A stretch of DNA of 64,000 nucleotides from Rhabditoides inermis (Eukaryota > Nematoda > Chromadorea > Rhabditida > Rhabditidae): NCBI GenBank assembly GCA_963966185.1, contig CAWZYM010000158.1, positions 435,001-499,000 on the forward strand. The letters are read 5' to 3'. The notes below the pieces were generated by a model. The model did not search any database, had not been told where the DNA came from, and saw nothing but the letters and a program-made list of their open reading frames with translations. Made by a program: the position numbers and the translations under genes. Shown piece by piece: positions 1 to 9,396 of the stretch; positions within the stretch are counted from its first letter, which is position 1, and every line of letters starts with the position of its first letter.

Positions 1-7
1 AACGAGC

Positions 8-1792
8 ATGCGGCTGCCGCTGATCTTCTTGACTGCAGCTATAGTTGGCAACGCGGAGGAGTGCCCACACAATGGAGTCTACAATCAGGACACCGGAAAG
101 TGTTTTGTAGTGAGTACTGCATTAGATAATTGATTTAATGTATTATAATAATAGATATAGTGTATTTAAAAATATTTGCATCAGAGAGGGCGCGCAGCGC
201 CCTCTCTTTTGGGTTGAAATAAGGCTCGCGCTAGAATTTTCAAGAAGCGATATCTGAAGGTCCCTTTAGCATCATAGTTGTATTGTATATTCCAGTTCCG
301 TTCCACTCCCCTCGATTTCATCGATGCCGAGCAAGACTGTGTCTCGATGAGAGGCCATCTCACCTCAATCGACGGAGCATTCGACAATGCACTGGTGACT
401 GGTGCGTGACTGGTTCCTGGATTGTCTCGTTTTCACCTGCACAATGGTTCCGTCCCATATGGCCACCAATGTGTTCTAGTTTTCGTCAATTGGTTTCACA
501 TACACATGGTTTTTTTTTTGATTTCACGGTCCGTCTCTTACTTCTGATATGTATTCAAAGAGAATGACCGCGCGTTTATCTTTACAACTGGTTGCTGGTT
601 CCAGAATCGGCGCCTCGCTTCTTCCCTCTGTCCACGGATTCGTTTTGGATAGGCGGGAGTGACCTGTACAGTCAGGTTGGCTGGATGTGGGTCGACTGGA
701 CAAAGGTGGTTTACGCCAGGTGGGCCAATGGTGAGTATCTGTCTATTCATAGCGTATTGATTGTTCAGATATGAAACTATCCGTTTAGGCGAGCCGAACA
801 TCTCAGTGGGGCAGTGTGTTTCGATAGAGTCGAAGAGTGGAAAGTGGCGTGCGAGTGACTGCAAGGTGGGTGGATGGAGGGAGGGAGACTGTGGACTGTG
901 CTGACTGGCAGATTGCAGGCCCCGATGCCCTATGTGTGCAGGACTCCTCCTCTCGACGAGCAGTGCACCACATCAACTACTTCCACACCCATCACTACTA
1001 CGCAGTCCACCACTGTAGCCTCAACCACCACTACTACACCTCCGACCACCACTCGGGTGCGTCGGCGGAGTATCGAATTGGTTACATGCTTCCGCTTCAG
1101 CCAGGCTACTGTACGCAGGGGAATTACTACCATCCCACGGACAGCTGCTATTTCGTGAGTACTTACCGATACGTTTCACTGATACGTTTCACAGCGCATC
1201 AATACGGACGGGGACGGATGGACGTGGAGGGAAGCGAGGGAGAGATGCGAAGACTATGGAGGGGATCTGGCCAGCATTCACAGCTATGACGAGAATGAAT
1301 TCATCAACGGTGAGTGGAAGAGAGGGGGAGAGGGGAGAGGGGAGAGATGGTTGTAGATATGGCGGAGACGGGCAGTTCGCATTGGGCGTCCGGTCAGCCG
1401 TGGATCGGAATGTACCAGGACCAGGGCGATCTGTTCTGGAAATGGAGTGACGGAACGCCGGTGAGTAAGAATAGAATATCAGAAGCCCTTTTTCCGTGGT
1501 CAAGCGCTCGTTCAGGTGGACTACTACCACTGGCAGCCCGACCAGCCGGATAACCCGAAGACCGAACACTGCGTGCAGGTGGGAAGAGAGGCACTGATTA
1601 GTGATAAAGTGATGTGGACATGTCTCGCGCTCTTTTCTCGTTTGCGTGACGGAGACGTGTAATTCTCTATCGCGTTTCCAGACCTTCCCGGACGCTGCTC
1701 CATTCAACGACGCCAGCTATCACAAGTGGAACAACTGGGACTGTTCCAAGCAGGCCGACTCATTCATTTGCAAGGTCCCCGCAAAACACTAA
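8..1792 (+). CDS. Secreted C-type lectin with two carbohydrate-recognition domains
   Basis: Ten exons can be joined in frame (8-109, 296-401, 605-730, 789-865, 919-1056, 1101-1154, 1195-1309, 1357-1460, 1516-1578, 1682-1792), giving 331 residues. The protein opens with a signal peptide (MRLPLIFLTAAIVGNA), so it should be secreted. Domain 1 runs from about residue 19 to 150 and has the FWIGG and VDWTKVVYARWANGEPN region. A Ser/Thr-rich linker follows, likely O-glycosylated. Domain 2 contains WIGMYQDQG, QPDQPDN and WNNWDC. The WNNWD and QPD patterns are those of calcium-dependent sugar sites, with QPD usually favouring galactose; that preference is inference. A poly(A) signal (AATAAA) lies near 1859. 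Nematode lectins of this kind are often intestinal or epidermal and linked to immunity, which is family knowledge. The ATG at 8 is close to the window edge but is followed by a good signal sequence. Confidence 0.9.
183..237. other. Perfect hairpin followed by a CGCGCTAGAAT tail (copy 1)
   Basis: An 11-bp perfect stem with a 3-nt GCA loop spans 183-207, inside intron 1 of the lectin. After 19 nt comes CGCGCTAGAAT (227-237). A second hairpin with a different stem sequence but the same arrangement and the same tail is at 13320-13373. The layout recalls Helitron 3' ends (hairpin, then CTAG), but no matching 5' end or helicase was seen. Confidence 0.5.
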
Positions 1793-1890
1793 TCAAAGTA
1801 GTTATAAGCGTACATTTCACGTTAGTTTACTCGTTTTTCGTTATTTATCCGAAATGTTCAATAAAATGAAGATTTTATCAGTCACTGGTG

Positions 1891-2119
1891 TATCATACCC
1901 TACCATTTACACCCCATTAGAATAGAATACATTCCCCCTTATCACTGTAGTATATAGGCTTGCGTTGATGCAAGATAAAAGAGTCCCTCGCATGGTCTTA
2001 TCTTGTGCATGGGGGCTCATCGGGTAGTGTGGCTATGAGAGTCGCAGGAGGACCAGAAATGGTGTTGTCCTGAGGCACCACGGATGTACCAAAGGGAATC
2101 ATACGAGGCGCGTATGATA
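1891..2119 (+). repeat. 5' LTR
   Basis: The repeat is 229 bp, begins TATCATAC and ends GTATGATA. It holds a TATA-like TATATAGG near 1950, then AGATAAAAGAG, consistent with a compact promoter region. It matches the 3' LTR with no difference seen by eye. Confidence 0.88.
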
Positions 2120-2129
2120 TGGAGGTCCC
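2120..2129 (+). promoter_or_regulatory. Putative tRNA primer-binding site
   Basis: TGGAGGTCCC starts one base after the 5' LTR. It is complementary to a tRNA 3' end reading GGGACCTCCA, which is the acceptor end of many animal tRNA-Gln species. The assignment to Gln is inference from general knowledge of that tRNA. Confidence 0.6.
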
Positions 2130-2350
2130 GAGGTTCTATTTCTGGTCTAATTCCCTTCTTATTCCCACTGAAATCACTGGTAGTGTGCAGGCCAGCACAC
2201 CGTGATGTTGTTTTATACGTACTTCGATTATTATGCACTGTGATGTTGTGGCGGCATAGGTGAAGGTGTGAGCGTGAGCTTAAAAAAAACTAAAAAAAGC
2301 TTCGTGATGAGGAAGACGAGATGCCTCAACCGATGGCCCGTGTATGCCTT

Positions 2351-2438
2351 TTTCGATGGTCCGATTAACCTGTTTCGATGGTCCGATTAACCTGTTTCGA
2401 TGGTCCGATTAACCTATTTCGATGGTCCGAGTATCCTT
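2351..2438 (+). repeat. Four tandem 22-bp repeats in the retrotransposon leader
   Basis: The unit TTTCGATGGTCCGATTAACC plus two bases (TG or TA) occurs four times in a row. The first three copies are almost identical and the fourth is diverged. It lies between the primer-binding site and the gag frame. Confidence 0.85.
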
Positions 2439-2999
2439 TTGTCGAAAGGTACCGACTGAAGTGCATTTGGAGAAGAAATGCATTGACTGTCAGAATTTTT
2501 TATTATGCTCACAACCTATGCCACATTTTATGTAGAGAAGCGCACCGGTTGTATACAGAGATGAGATCGGAGATTGGAGTGAAAGGAAAGACGAAGTGAA
2601 GAGTGAAAAGAGGAGAAAGGAGAGAAGATTGCGGTGGAGAAATGCAAAAGAGAAGAAAGGAGAAAGTAGCGGTGAACTACATACTTGTGCGAGTAATGCG
2701 GGAGCATACATTGAATGTCGATTGTATGTTACGTGTAACGTGTTGCATCATGTGATGAGTTTCGAAGGAGTCGACTCGATCATGGTATCAGAGTGCACGC
2801 TGATAAACACTTACGCTATACGTTTACAACCTGGCGAGATCCTGTTGGGAGATATCGAAAGGAGATAAGAACGGTGGTTCACTTTCGAGAAGAGTCGAAA
2901 AGATAAGTGATAAAATGACAAAGGAATGAAGAGTTTCCTGATTGTGCGGAGATAAGACTGGTTCACTTGTATGTTTCACACCGTTGCCAATGATAGAAG

Positions 3000-3710
3000 A
3001 TGAGCTTGCCAGAGCCACTAAATCTTAGTGGTTGGCCAGTGTACTCGTACTCGGACACCATTCCATTCAATCGCTTTGTGAAAGAAGTTGAAACTTATGG
3101 ATCGGCTATGAACTACAGCAAGAAGAGGCTGGCAAGAATACTTCCTCTGTTGTTGAAAGGAGATGTGAGACTGGAGTACGATATGCTACCGGAAACGGCT
3201 AAGCAGGATTGGAAGACTGTGGTGGACGAATTGAGGATGTGTGCTCAATCGGAGGTGAAGAGATCTTTGAAGTTCGAGGAACTTTGTGAGATGAAACAGC
3301 GAGAAGACGAGAGCGTGCTGAGGTTTGCTAGGAGAGCGATTGAAACTGTAGATGAAGCACTTCCAAACATTGAGGCGAGTGATATGGAGAAAATGAAGAA
3401 TAATTGCTTTAGTAGAGGATTGAAGAAAGTGTCTTGGCAGAGAAAGTTGTTCGAAATGGAGTTCGACACAGTCGATGCGATGGTCAGGAAAGCCAAGTAC
3501 TTCGAAGAAGTTGACGCCAGATTCGAAGAGAGTTCAAAGAAAAGCAACGATGTTGAGAAACGGAGGTATGGAAAGACTGGACATGAACGCTTCAAGAATC
3601 GTCAGAAAAAGAGAGAGATGAAGGTGGAGAATAGGAAAGCAATGGAGAAAGAAGGAGGTGGAAAACCTGGAGTGGACCGTGGAGAAGAAGACAGTGACGA
3701 CGACTGCTGA
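3000..3710 (+). CDS. Retrotransposon gag-like capsid protein
   Basis: A single uninterrupted frame of 236 residues lies inside the LTR element. Residues about 20-175 are predicted to be mainly alpha-helical, with a capsid-like layout including QDWKTVVDELRM and LRFARRAIETVDEALP; this resembles Retrotrans_gag proteins of Gypsy or Pao elements. The C-terminal 60 residues are strongly basic (many KR, RKK and KKRE runs) and end in an acidic DDDC tail. That basic tail could replace the usual zinc knuckles for RNA binding, since no CCHC knuckle is seen. The ATG at 3000 is the first in frame. There is no downstream pol frame or frameshift site, so mobilisation would need proteins from an autonomous relative. 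The frame being intact together with matching LTRs suggests recent activity. Confidence 0.75.
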   Translation: MSLPEPLNLSGWPVYSYSDTIPFNRFVKEVETYGSAMNYSKKRLARILPLLLKGDVRLEYDMLPETAKQDWKTVVDELRMCAQSEVKRSLKFEELCEMKQREDESVLRFARRAIETVDEALPNIEASDMEKMKNNCFSRGLKKVSWQRKLFEMEFDTVDAMVRKAKYFEEVDARFEESSKKSNDVEKRRYGKTGHERFKNRQKKREMKVENRKAMEKEGGGKPGVDRGEEDSDDDC

Positions 3711-3908
3711 TTGGAGATTTCGGAGACGACTACACTTCATTCAAGCATCGACGACATCGACGTTCTTCGTTTGTTTTGTTTCTATTTTGATTCACAGGCA
3801 TTTCATTGTTGTGACTGTCCCCAATTTCTGTATTCGTGTAGGTTTGAGTATAGTATCTTCCCATTTAGTTTACATTCAGCGAGGACGCTGATTCAAAAAC
3901 GCCGATGA

Positions 3909-4137
3909 TATCATACCCTACCATTTACACCCCATTAGAATAGAATACATTCCCCCTTATCACTGTAGTATATAGGCTTGCGTTGATGCAAGATAAAAGA
4001 GTCCCTCGCATGGTCTTATCTTGTGCATGGGGGCTCATCGGGTAGTGTGGCTATGAGAGTCGCAGGAGGACCAGAAATGGTGTTGTCCTGAGGCACCACG
4101 GATGTACCAAAGGGAATCATACGAGGCGCGTATGATA
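3909..4137 (+). repeat. 3' LTR
   Basis: This is the second copy of the 229-bp LTR, same length and apparently the same sequence as 1891-2119. It is followed by the GGTG target duplication. Confidence 0.88.
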
Positions 4138-4141
4138 GGTG

Positions 4142-4968
4142 AAAAAAAACATTTTGAATCCGCACCCTCACTTCTTTATGATCGCAATGAGTGGTGAAGC
4201 GGTGGTGTGTTGAATTGATGAGTTCAATGGCTGATGCGCCCTTCAACTTCACACTCTCCAATGTACGGCTGACAAGTGTTGATTCATGATGGATGAGTTT
4301 CCGGACTCGGGCGAGCGAGGACTTGTTCGATGATGTGCATAGTCTTACTCTTACGCTTACACCCTTACATTGGCGCTCATTTCTAGAAGAAGTATTTATT
4401 TATGTATTTCTTTAGACCATTGTATAATCATGTTATGTGAAGATTTCGGACATCCTCAAGAGAAGTTTTTTCTGAGAACGAAAGTGCATCGTGACATCTG
4501 TCTTACTTACGTGCGAGGGTTTGCCGAAATGTGAATAAGGATAAGTAAAAACTTAACCTTAATGCGACGTTACGTGTACACAATGAAGTACTTATTTTTT
4601 TCACTAGTAAGACATTTTTAAATTCCAATAGCATTTTCGAATAACTTCTCGAGGGATCTTGTTCAGGTCCTAGGTCCCCCCTCTCCGATTGACGTGCCAA
4701 CCAACAGATACATCTGGTGACCAACTTCAAAGTCGTTTTTTTCCGAGATTTACCTAGTTTCGAATGAAACAAGCTCGTATAGAACAACAAAACAAAGAGC
4801 CTCGCAAATTTGACTTTCGCTAATCGATACTAAAGGTTTGTCATAAAAGAAAACATCATTCAATTAACTTTTTCTAACCACTCTAATGGTAACCCACTAC
4901 AAATGTGTCATACAAAACACCAATAAATACAATATACATATGTGAAAATGTATAATACTCGAACCTAC
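4142..4968. other. Stretch without a recognised gene, downstream of the nuclear receptor fragment
   Basis: The stretch is AT-rich. On the minus strand an exon could follow the receptor DNA-binding region (acceptor near 4836, about 27 codons), but no ligand-binding domain motif can be recognised. Nothing else is supported. Confidence 0.5.
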
Positions 4969-5392
4969 CATTGGGGTTCATTCCGACTCGCAGGCACTTG
5001 TCGAATCGACAGCGACGACATATGCAGCGAGATTCTCCAATAATATTATTTGTTATAATAAATTTGAAAAATCTGTTTCCATATTGTGATAGCTGTTAAA
5101 ACCACGTGATTATGAAGAATAAGACGTACCAAAAGTGATGTGGCAGTTTCCTTGTTTGAGGCATCTGTAGACAGCTCCTTTGACGACCGCTCGACGGAAG
5201 AAGACTATGCAGCCAAGGCAAGCGGCAGCTCCGTATCTGTGATATTCAGTGAAACATTTGAGAACAGAAATCAAATATGTACGCGAGTCGCGAATATCAT
5301 CGCCAGATGATTATCATATGAGTATTTTTATAAGAAAATAAAGTGACTCACCTGCTTCCGTTTTCTCTATCGCCGCATACGAGACAGGCCAT
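4969..5392 (-). CDS. Nuclear hormone receptor, DNA-binding domain only (3' part unresolved)
   Basis: Three exons on the minus strand (5352-5392, 5130-5236, 4969-5034) join to a classic two-finger nuclear receptor DNA-binding domain of about 71 residues. The start MACLVCGD follows a TTCCAG acceptor by one base, which suggests a trans-splice site. Finger 1 includes CLGCIVFFRRAVVK (P-box region with the nematode-type VFFRR). Finger 2 includes YRCLKQGNC and RCICRRCRFDKCLRVGMNP. The spacing of cysteines in finger 2 matches the family only if the third exon begins at the AG near 5035. The family normally has a ligand-binding domain of about 200 residues after this point. None is recognisable in the roughly 830 bp before the LTR element, so the gene may be a DNA-binding-domain-only factor or a decayed copy. 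Confidence 0.8.
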
Positions 5393-5694
5393 GCTGGAAT
5401 CGATTCAATAACACACAACAGTCAGATGGAATAATACACGAAACAGTGAGAGAAAAGACATGGCAGGTTGCAAGTGGGAATGTACATGTACAAACACGAC
5501 ACACAGTAGGTAAGGAACATGTGAAACTGTGTGAAAGGCTGAAACGCCTTACTTATTAACTTATAATCGAAAAATAGGCTTTAGAATAACGGAAAAAGGA
5601 AGTTCAGTCAGGGATTATTCTTATATATGTGTACTTACAGAGAGGGAGAGGGACCTTAAGAAAAAATAGATAAAAAAGATAAAGAGAGGGAGAG

Positions 5695-5739
<45 letters not shown>

Positions 5740-6471
5740 TGCCAGGGACAGTGCTACTTATTAACCGTTACTGACTAAAAAAGAGTGTAGTGAAATATAC
5801 AAACATTCTCATGATAAAACAATTACCAATTACGATAAAAGTCTTCAGTTCTAACAGATTTCAGATCTCTCTAGGGCTTAATTTGCATAATATCAACAAT
5901 AATAATAATATCACTCGGGTTAAATATCAGATAACGTAAGCAACTACTGTCATTTCCTCCATTTGCTTTGGGGGGGGATATCATATGAAAAGAATATAAT
6001 CTTATATGTATTTATTAATACAATAAAATAAGAAATCCCTTTTCTAAACTAACATTATATAACAATAAGTGTTGCAGTACACGCTTCGCATTACCACGAT
6101 CATAATGACATTTCAATGATTCACTCACAATAAATTACCGGACGAAATCCAGTTCGTTTCACTTCCCACTTGTCTTCCGCCATCAACAGTTTATGTGATG
6201 TGTGATGACTGCTGCAGACTGCAGATGATATTTTTAATAAACATAAATATAGTCACTATAAATATCAAACTATAATATATAAAGATAATCACAAATCATT
6301 CGAAAAACTTCGTTCAAAATTTTTTTCTTGTATCAAATTTTTATTTTTATTTTTGAACATTCAAAATTTTTCTTCGGAAAAGTGGATTTTTTCCTGTAGT
6401 TATACAGTATATATTAAACGATTGAACAGCGAAACAAATTTCACATTCACATTTTCAATTTGCAATGTTGA

Positions 6472-6545
6472 TTTAGCTAGCGCAGTGGTAACGCTCTCGC
6501 TAGAGTTCTGTTTACGGGTTCAATTCCGGCTGAGTTTTTTTTTAG
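6472..6545 (+). other. tRNA-like sequence ending in a T-run
   Basis: TAGCGCAGTGGTAACGC resembles an A-box and GGGTTCAATTCC resembles a B-box, at tRNA-like spacing. The ends TTAGCT and GGCTGA can pair as an acceptor-like stem. A run of T follows immediately, which would act as a Pol III stop. The anticodon arm does not fold properly, so it is a tRNA-derived element or pseudogene rather than a working tRNA. Its core (GGTAACGCTCTCGCT) is shared with the tRNA-like module at 14613. Confidence 0.6.
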
Positions 6546-7433
6546 TCTATAACAACAGTTACCTGGTTCTTATCTTTTTTAATCACCCTAATGTCGCTCG
6601 TGAAAAGAGTGGAACTCATTTGCGAGTCCTCTCTACATTGTCACAAATATGACTATTTTCTCTTTGAACTTTTCTTGAGTGATTTTTGCGCTGCGGATGT
6701 CAGAAGACTGGAGACTGGCGATTTATTCATCAGCTCCCCTCTCTGTTCCCACTCCCTCTCTTCTCACATTGTCACTATCGCGTGTCCTGTTGCAATACCA
6801 ATGTGTGTCTCGCGCACGCATATATTCCCCTTTCTCATATTCCTTATTCGGTGCTCCGGCCATAGTCTGCTGGAATAGGCTAATGCGCCTATATTCTAAC
6901 GTCTTCTGAGCAAGCCTAGCCACAATACCAAAGATCTTTGTCCTTTTCTCTTTCTCCTTCTCTTTCTCTTTCATACTCACGCTCTTCTACGTGAATTAGC
7001 ATGAGTAGACTCGTGATCTTGATTATATTTCACAATTCATAACTTGATAGCTTATAACACACGTGTGACCGTATTTTTTTTTTAGCTTACTTACACTTAC
7101 AACTTACAACATAACCGTACCCCAACATATTAGAAATTCGTTGGAACAAAGTTCATAGTCTTTCTTTATTTTAGCTGTGGCGGTAGTTGCATCAGAAATT
7201 CAGTAGAAACATAGTATATATCCCTAACAATAGAGCGTCTTCCGCAATCACGTTTCTCATTTTCTTGCCGCCAAGCCGCCAATCTCTCATTGCCTCCTCT
7301 CATTTGCAAGCAAACCGCAGCATCAAGTACCCCCACTTGACACCCATCTCTCTCTCTCTCTCTTTCTCTCTCCCTCCCTTCTCTTTTTACCTCTCATTTC
7401 GTCAGCGATCCACTTGTCAAATCACGCGTTCGC

Positions 7434-7845
7434 ATGTCACAGCTTGTTCGCATGTCACAGCTTAGCTTAGAGTATTCTGGCCTCTTCAACATTGTACCTT
7501 CCCGGTCTCGTGTTTCTCATGGAGGATGCCTGATTCCTTGCTTTGACACAACTTTAAAGAGCAGCACGTTTTTCAGTAGGGTTTTTGCACTATGGAACAC
7601 ACTCCCCAACAACATCATTTTATCTGCGAAACATCAAACAGTGAAATCGTACCTCCTAGATAACCCCCATTTGTTCCCTCCGTCCAAAATTAGATGAGTG
7701 CTCATTAGGGAAGCTGTGTTATCTGTTTTATCCTATTTTTGTGTTTATTTATTTTCCAATCACACTTGCCGTATTCACTCTATTTATGTGTCCTGTGTTC
7801 TTCTATATAGTATACACGGTAATAAATATTATTATTATTATGTTT
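7434..7845 (+). mobile_element. 3' remnant of a non-LTR retrotransposon (LINE)
   Basis: The frame at 7434-7697 has the typical end of LINE reverse transcriptases: RSRVSHGG, an IPCFDTTL segment, SRVFALWNTLPNNI and a terminal KSYL. After the stop, the DNA runs to a (ATT)n tail near 7830, typical of LINE 3' ends. All upstream parts (endonuclease and reverse transcriptase core) are missing, as in 5'-truncated copies. Confidence 0.65.
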
Positions 7846-8484
7846 CATCCAATCTCATCGCAGTTGCAATTTTTTCAACGTGGTGTATTTTTTCGCAAGT
7901 GTTTGAAGTATGATCAAGAAATCCTACATCAAGGTTTTTTGCTTATCTATTGCCTGAGTATTTTCATATTATCCCATCAACCATCAACCAATCTCTCAAT
8001 GTTATGTTCTCTACGACTCTTCGTTTTCGGTCTTCGGGGGATTACGATGTATCATCTCTACAATCGGTTTCCGTATTCGGAATGCTCTTGTTTGTTTTAG
8101 GGATGTATCCGGGCAAAACTTGTTTATGCTATAGTTTTTGATTTAAAAAATGCCATATATAATGACTAGAAACACCTACTAGATGAAAAGTTCTGAAAAA
8201 TAGTTTGAAATGAGTTGATGCCGAAAATACAGGTTTAGTCCAAATTGGAGTAGGGGACTCGCTGAAAAATGAAGTTTTCAAATATCGGTCAACGCAGTTC
8301 CGGGTAACTCTCAAATGCATCCCAATAACCCATTGAACACATTTTGCTACTTTTTGAAATAACAGAGATATTTCGAATTGAAAGACGTCCCAGGGATTTC
8401 GTGGCGGGACCATTTTTCTTGCTCGTAGATCCTTAAAAATGTGCATGATTTTGTTATGATTTTCGAACATATGTAATATTTTAG

Positions 8485-9337
8485 ATGCATTCAAACATTC
8501 CTCGTCTGGCCTTGGAAAAAAATTCCCCCTTCAATAACAACACGGAAAATGTGAGGTTTTGACCTATACTTTTCAATATGTATAATTTCAGATTGTTTAC
8601 ATGATTCTGGGATCGATTTTGACCGTACTCAATTTGATTATTTTCACTGCAATCATTCGACACCATGCTTTGCGAAATCACAAGGTACATACTTTTTAAA
8701 TAAGTTTTCTATATTATTGTTTTCTTATCTTTATGAATCATGACATTCTTCTAGGAATACCTTCTTCTCGGTCTTCTTGTGTTTTTCAATGCAGTTTTGG
8801 GAATCGGATTTTTCTCCGCCGGAGTGTACAGGTAATGATGATATGAATCTACAAACTTGTATGTAAATATTTTATTTTTATATTCCAGGTACAATCTACT
8901 CAACGAAGACATTTCAAAATGGGACTGCATGAAGTAAGTCACGTTTTCCATCGAATAATTATTAATTTATTTGTTTAGAACATTTCACGCCTATTTTTTC
9001 GCGGGCTGTCCTTGCGTTTGTTCTTGGCTACTACCAATGGTGAGAAATGGAGGCGACAGAAAAAAGATAGATAAAGAGAGAAAGAGAGAGAGAGAAAGAA
9101 AGAGAGAGATCAGAGATTTTAGGTGGCTCTGGACCGTCTTCTCGCTGTAACTCGTCCAATTCACTACTACGTCTTTGAAAACGATCATTATTTGTGAGTT
9201 TTTTCTTACTTTGTTTGATAAATCCGATTTTGTTTTTTTGTCTTCTAATCGCCTGCATCTATTAATCTGTTCATATTTACATGCGTTGCATAAAAATATA
9301 ATCGCGTGATTTGTTATTACTATATATAATGTAATAC

Positions 9338-9396
<59 letters not shown>

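Larger units (their letters stand above)
1891..4137 (+). mobile_element. Gag-only (non-autonomous) LTR retrotransposon, 2,247 bp
   Basis: Two direct repeats of 229 bp (1891-2119 and 3909-4137) bound the element and look identical over their whole length, so the insertion is very young. Each LTR starts TATCATAC and ends GTATGATA. The 4-bp sequence GGTG flanks both sides (1887-1890 and 4138-4141) as a target-site duplication. TGGAGGTCCC directly after the left LTR looks like a tRNA primer-binding site. The only long reading frame is a 236-residue gag-like protein (3000-3710). No protease, reverse transcriptase, RNase H or integrase is present, and only about 200 bp separate the gag stop from the right LTR. 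It sits between the lectin and the nuclear receptor fragment. A clear polypurine tract was not found. Confidence 0.88.
5393..8484. other. Intergenic stretch: repeats, tRNA-like sequence and LINE remnant only
   Basis: The stretch is about 3 kb and AT-rich. It holds a (GA)n run at about 5697-5738, a tRNA-like sequence at 6472-6545, CT-rich runs near 7350 and a LINE 3' remnant at 7434-7845. No cellular gene was recognised. Confidence 0.6.
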
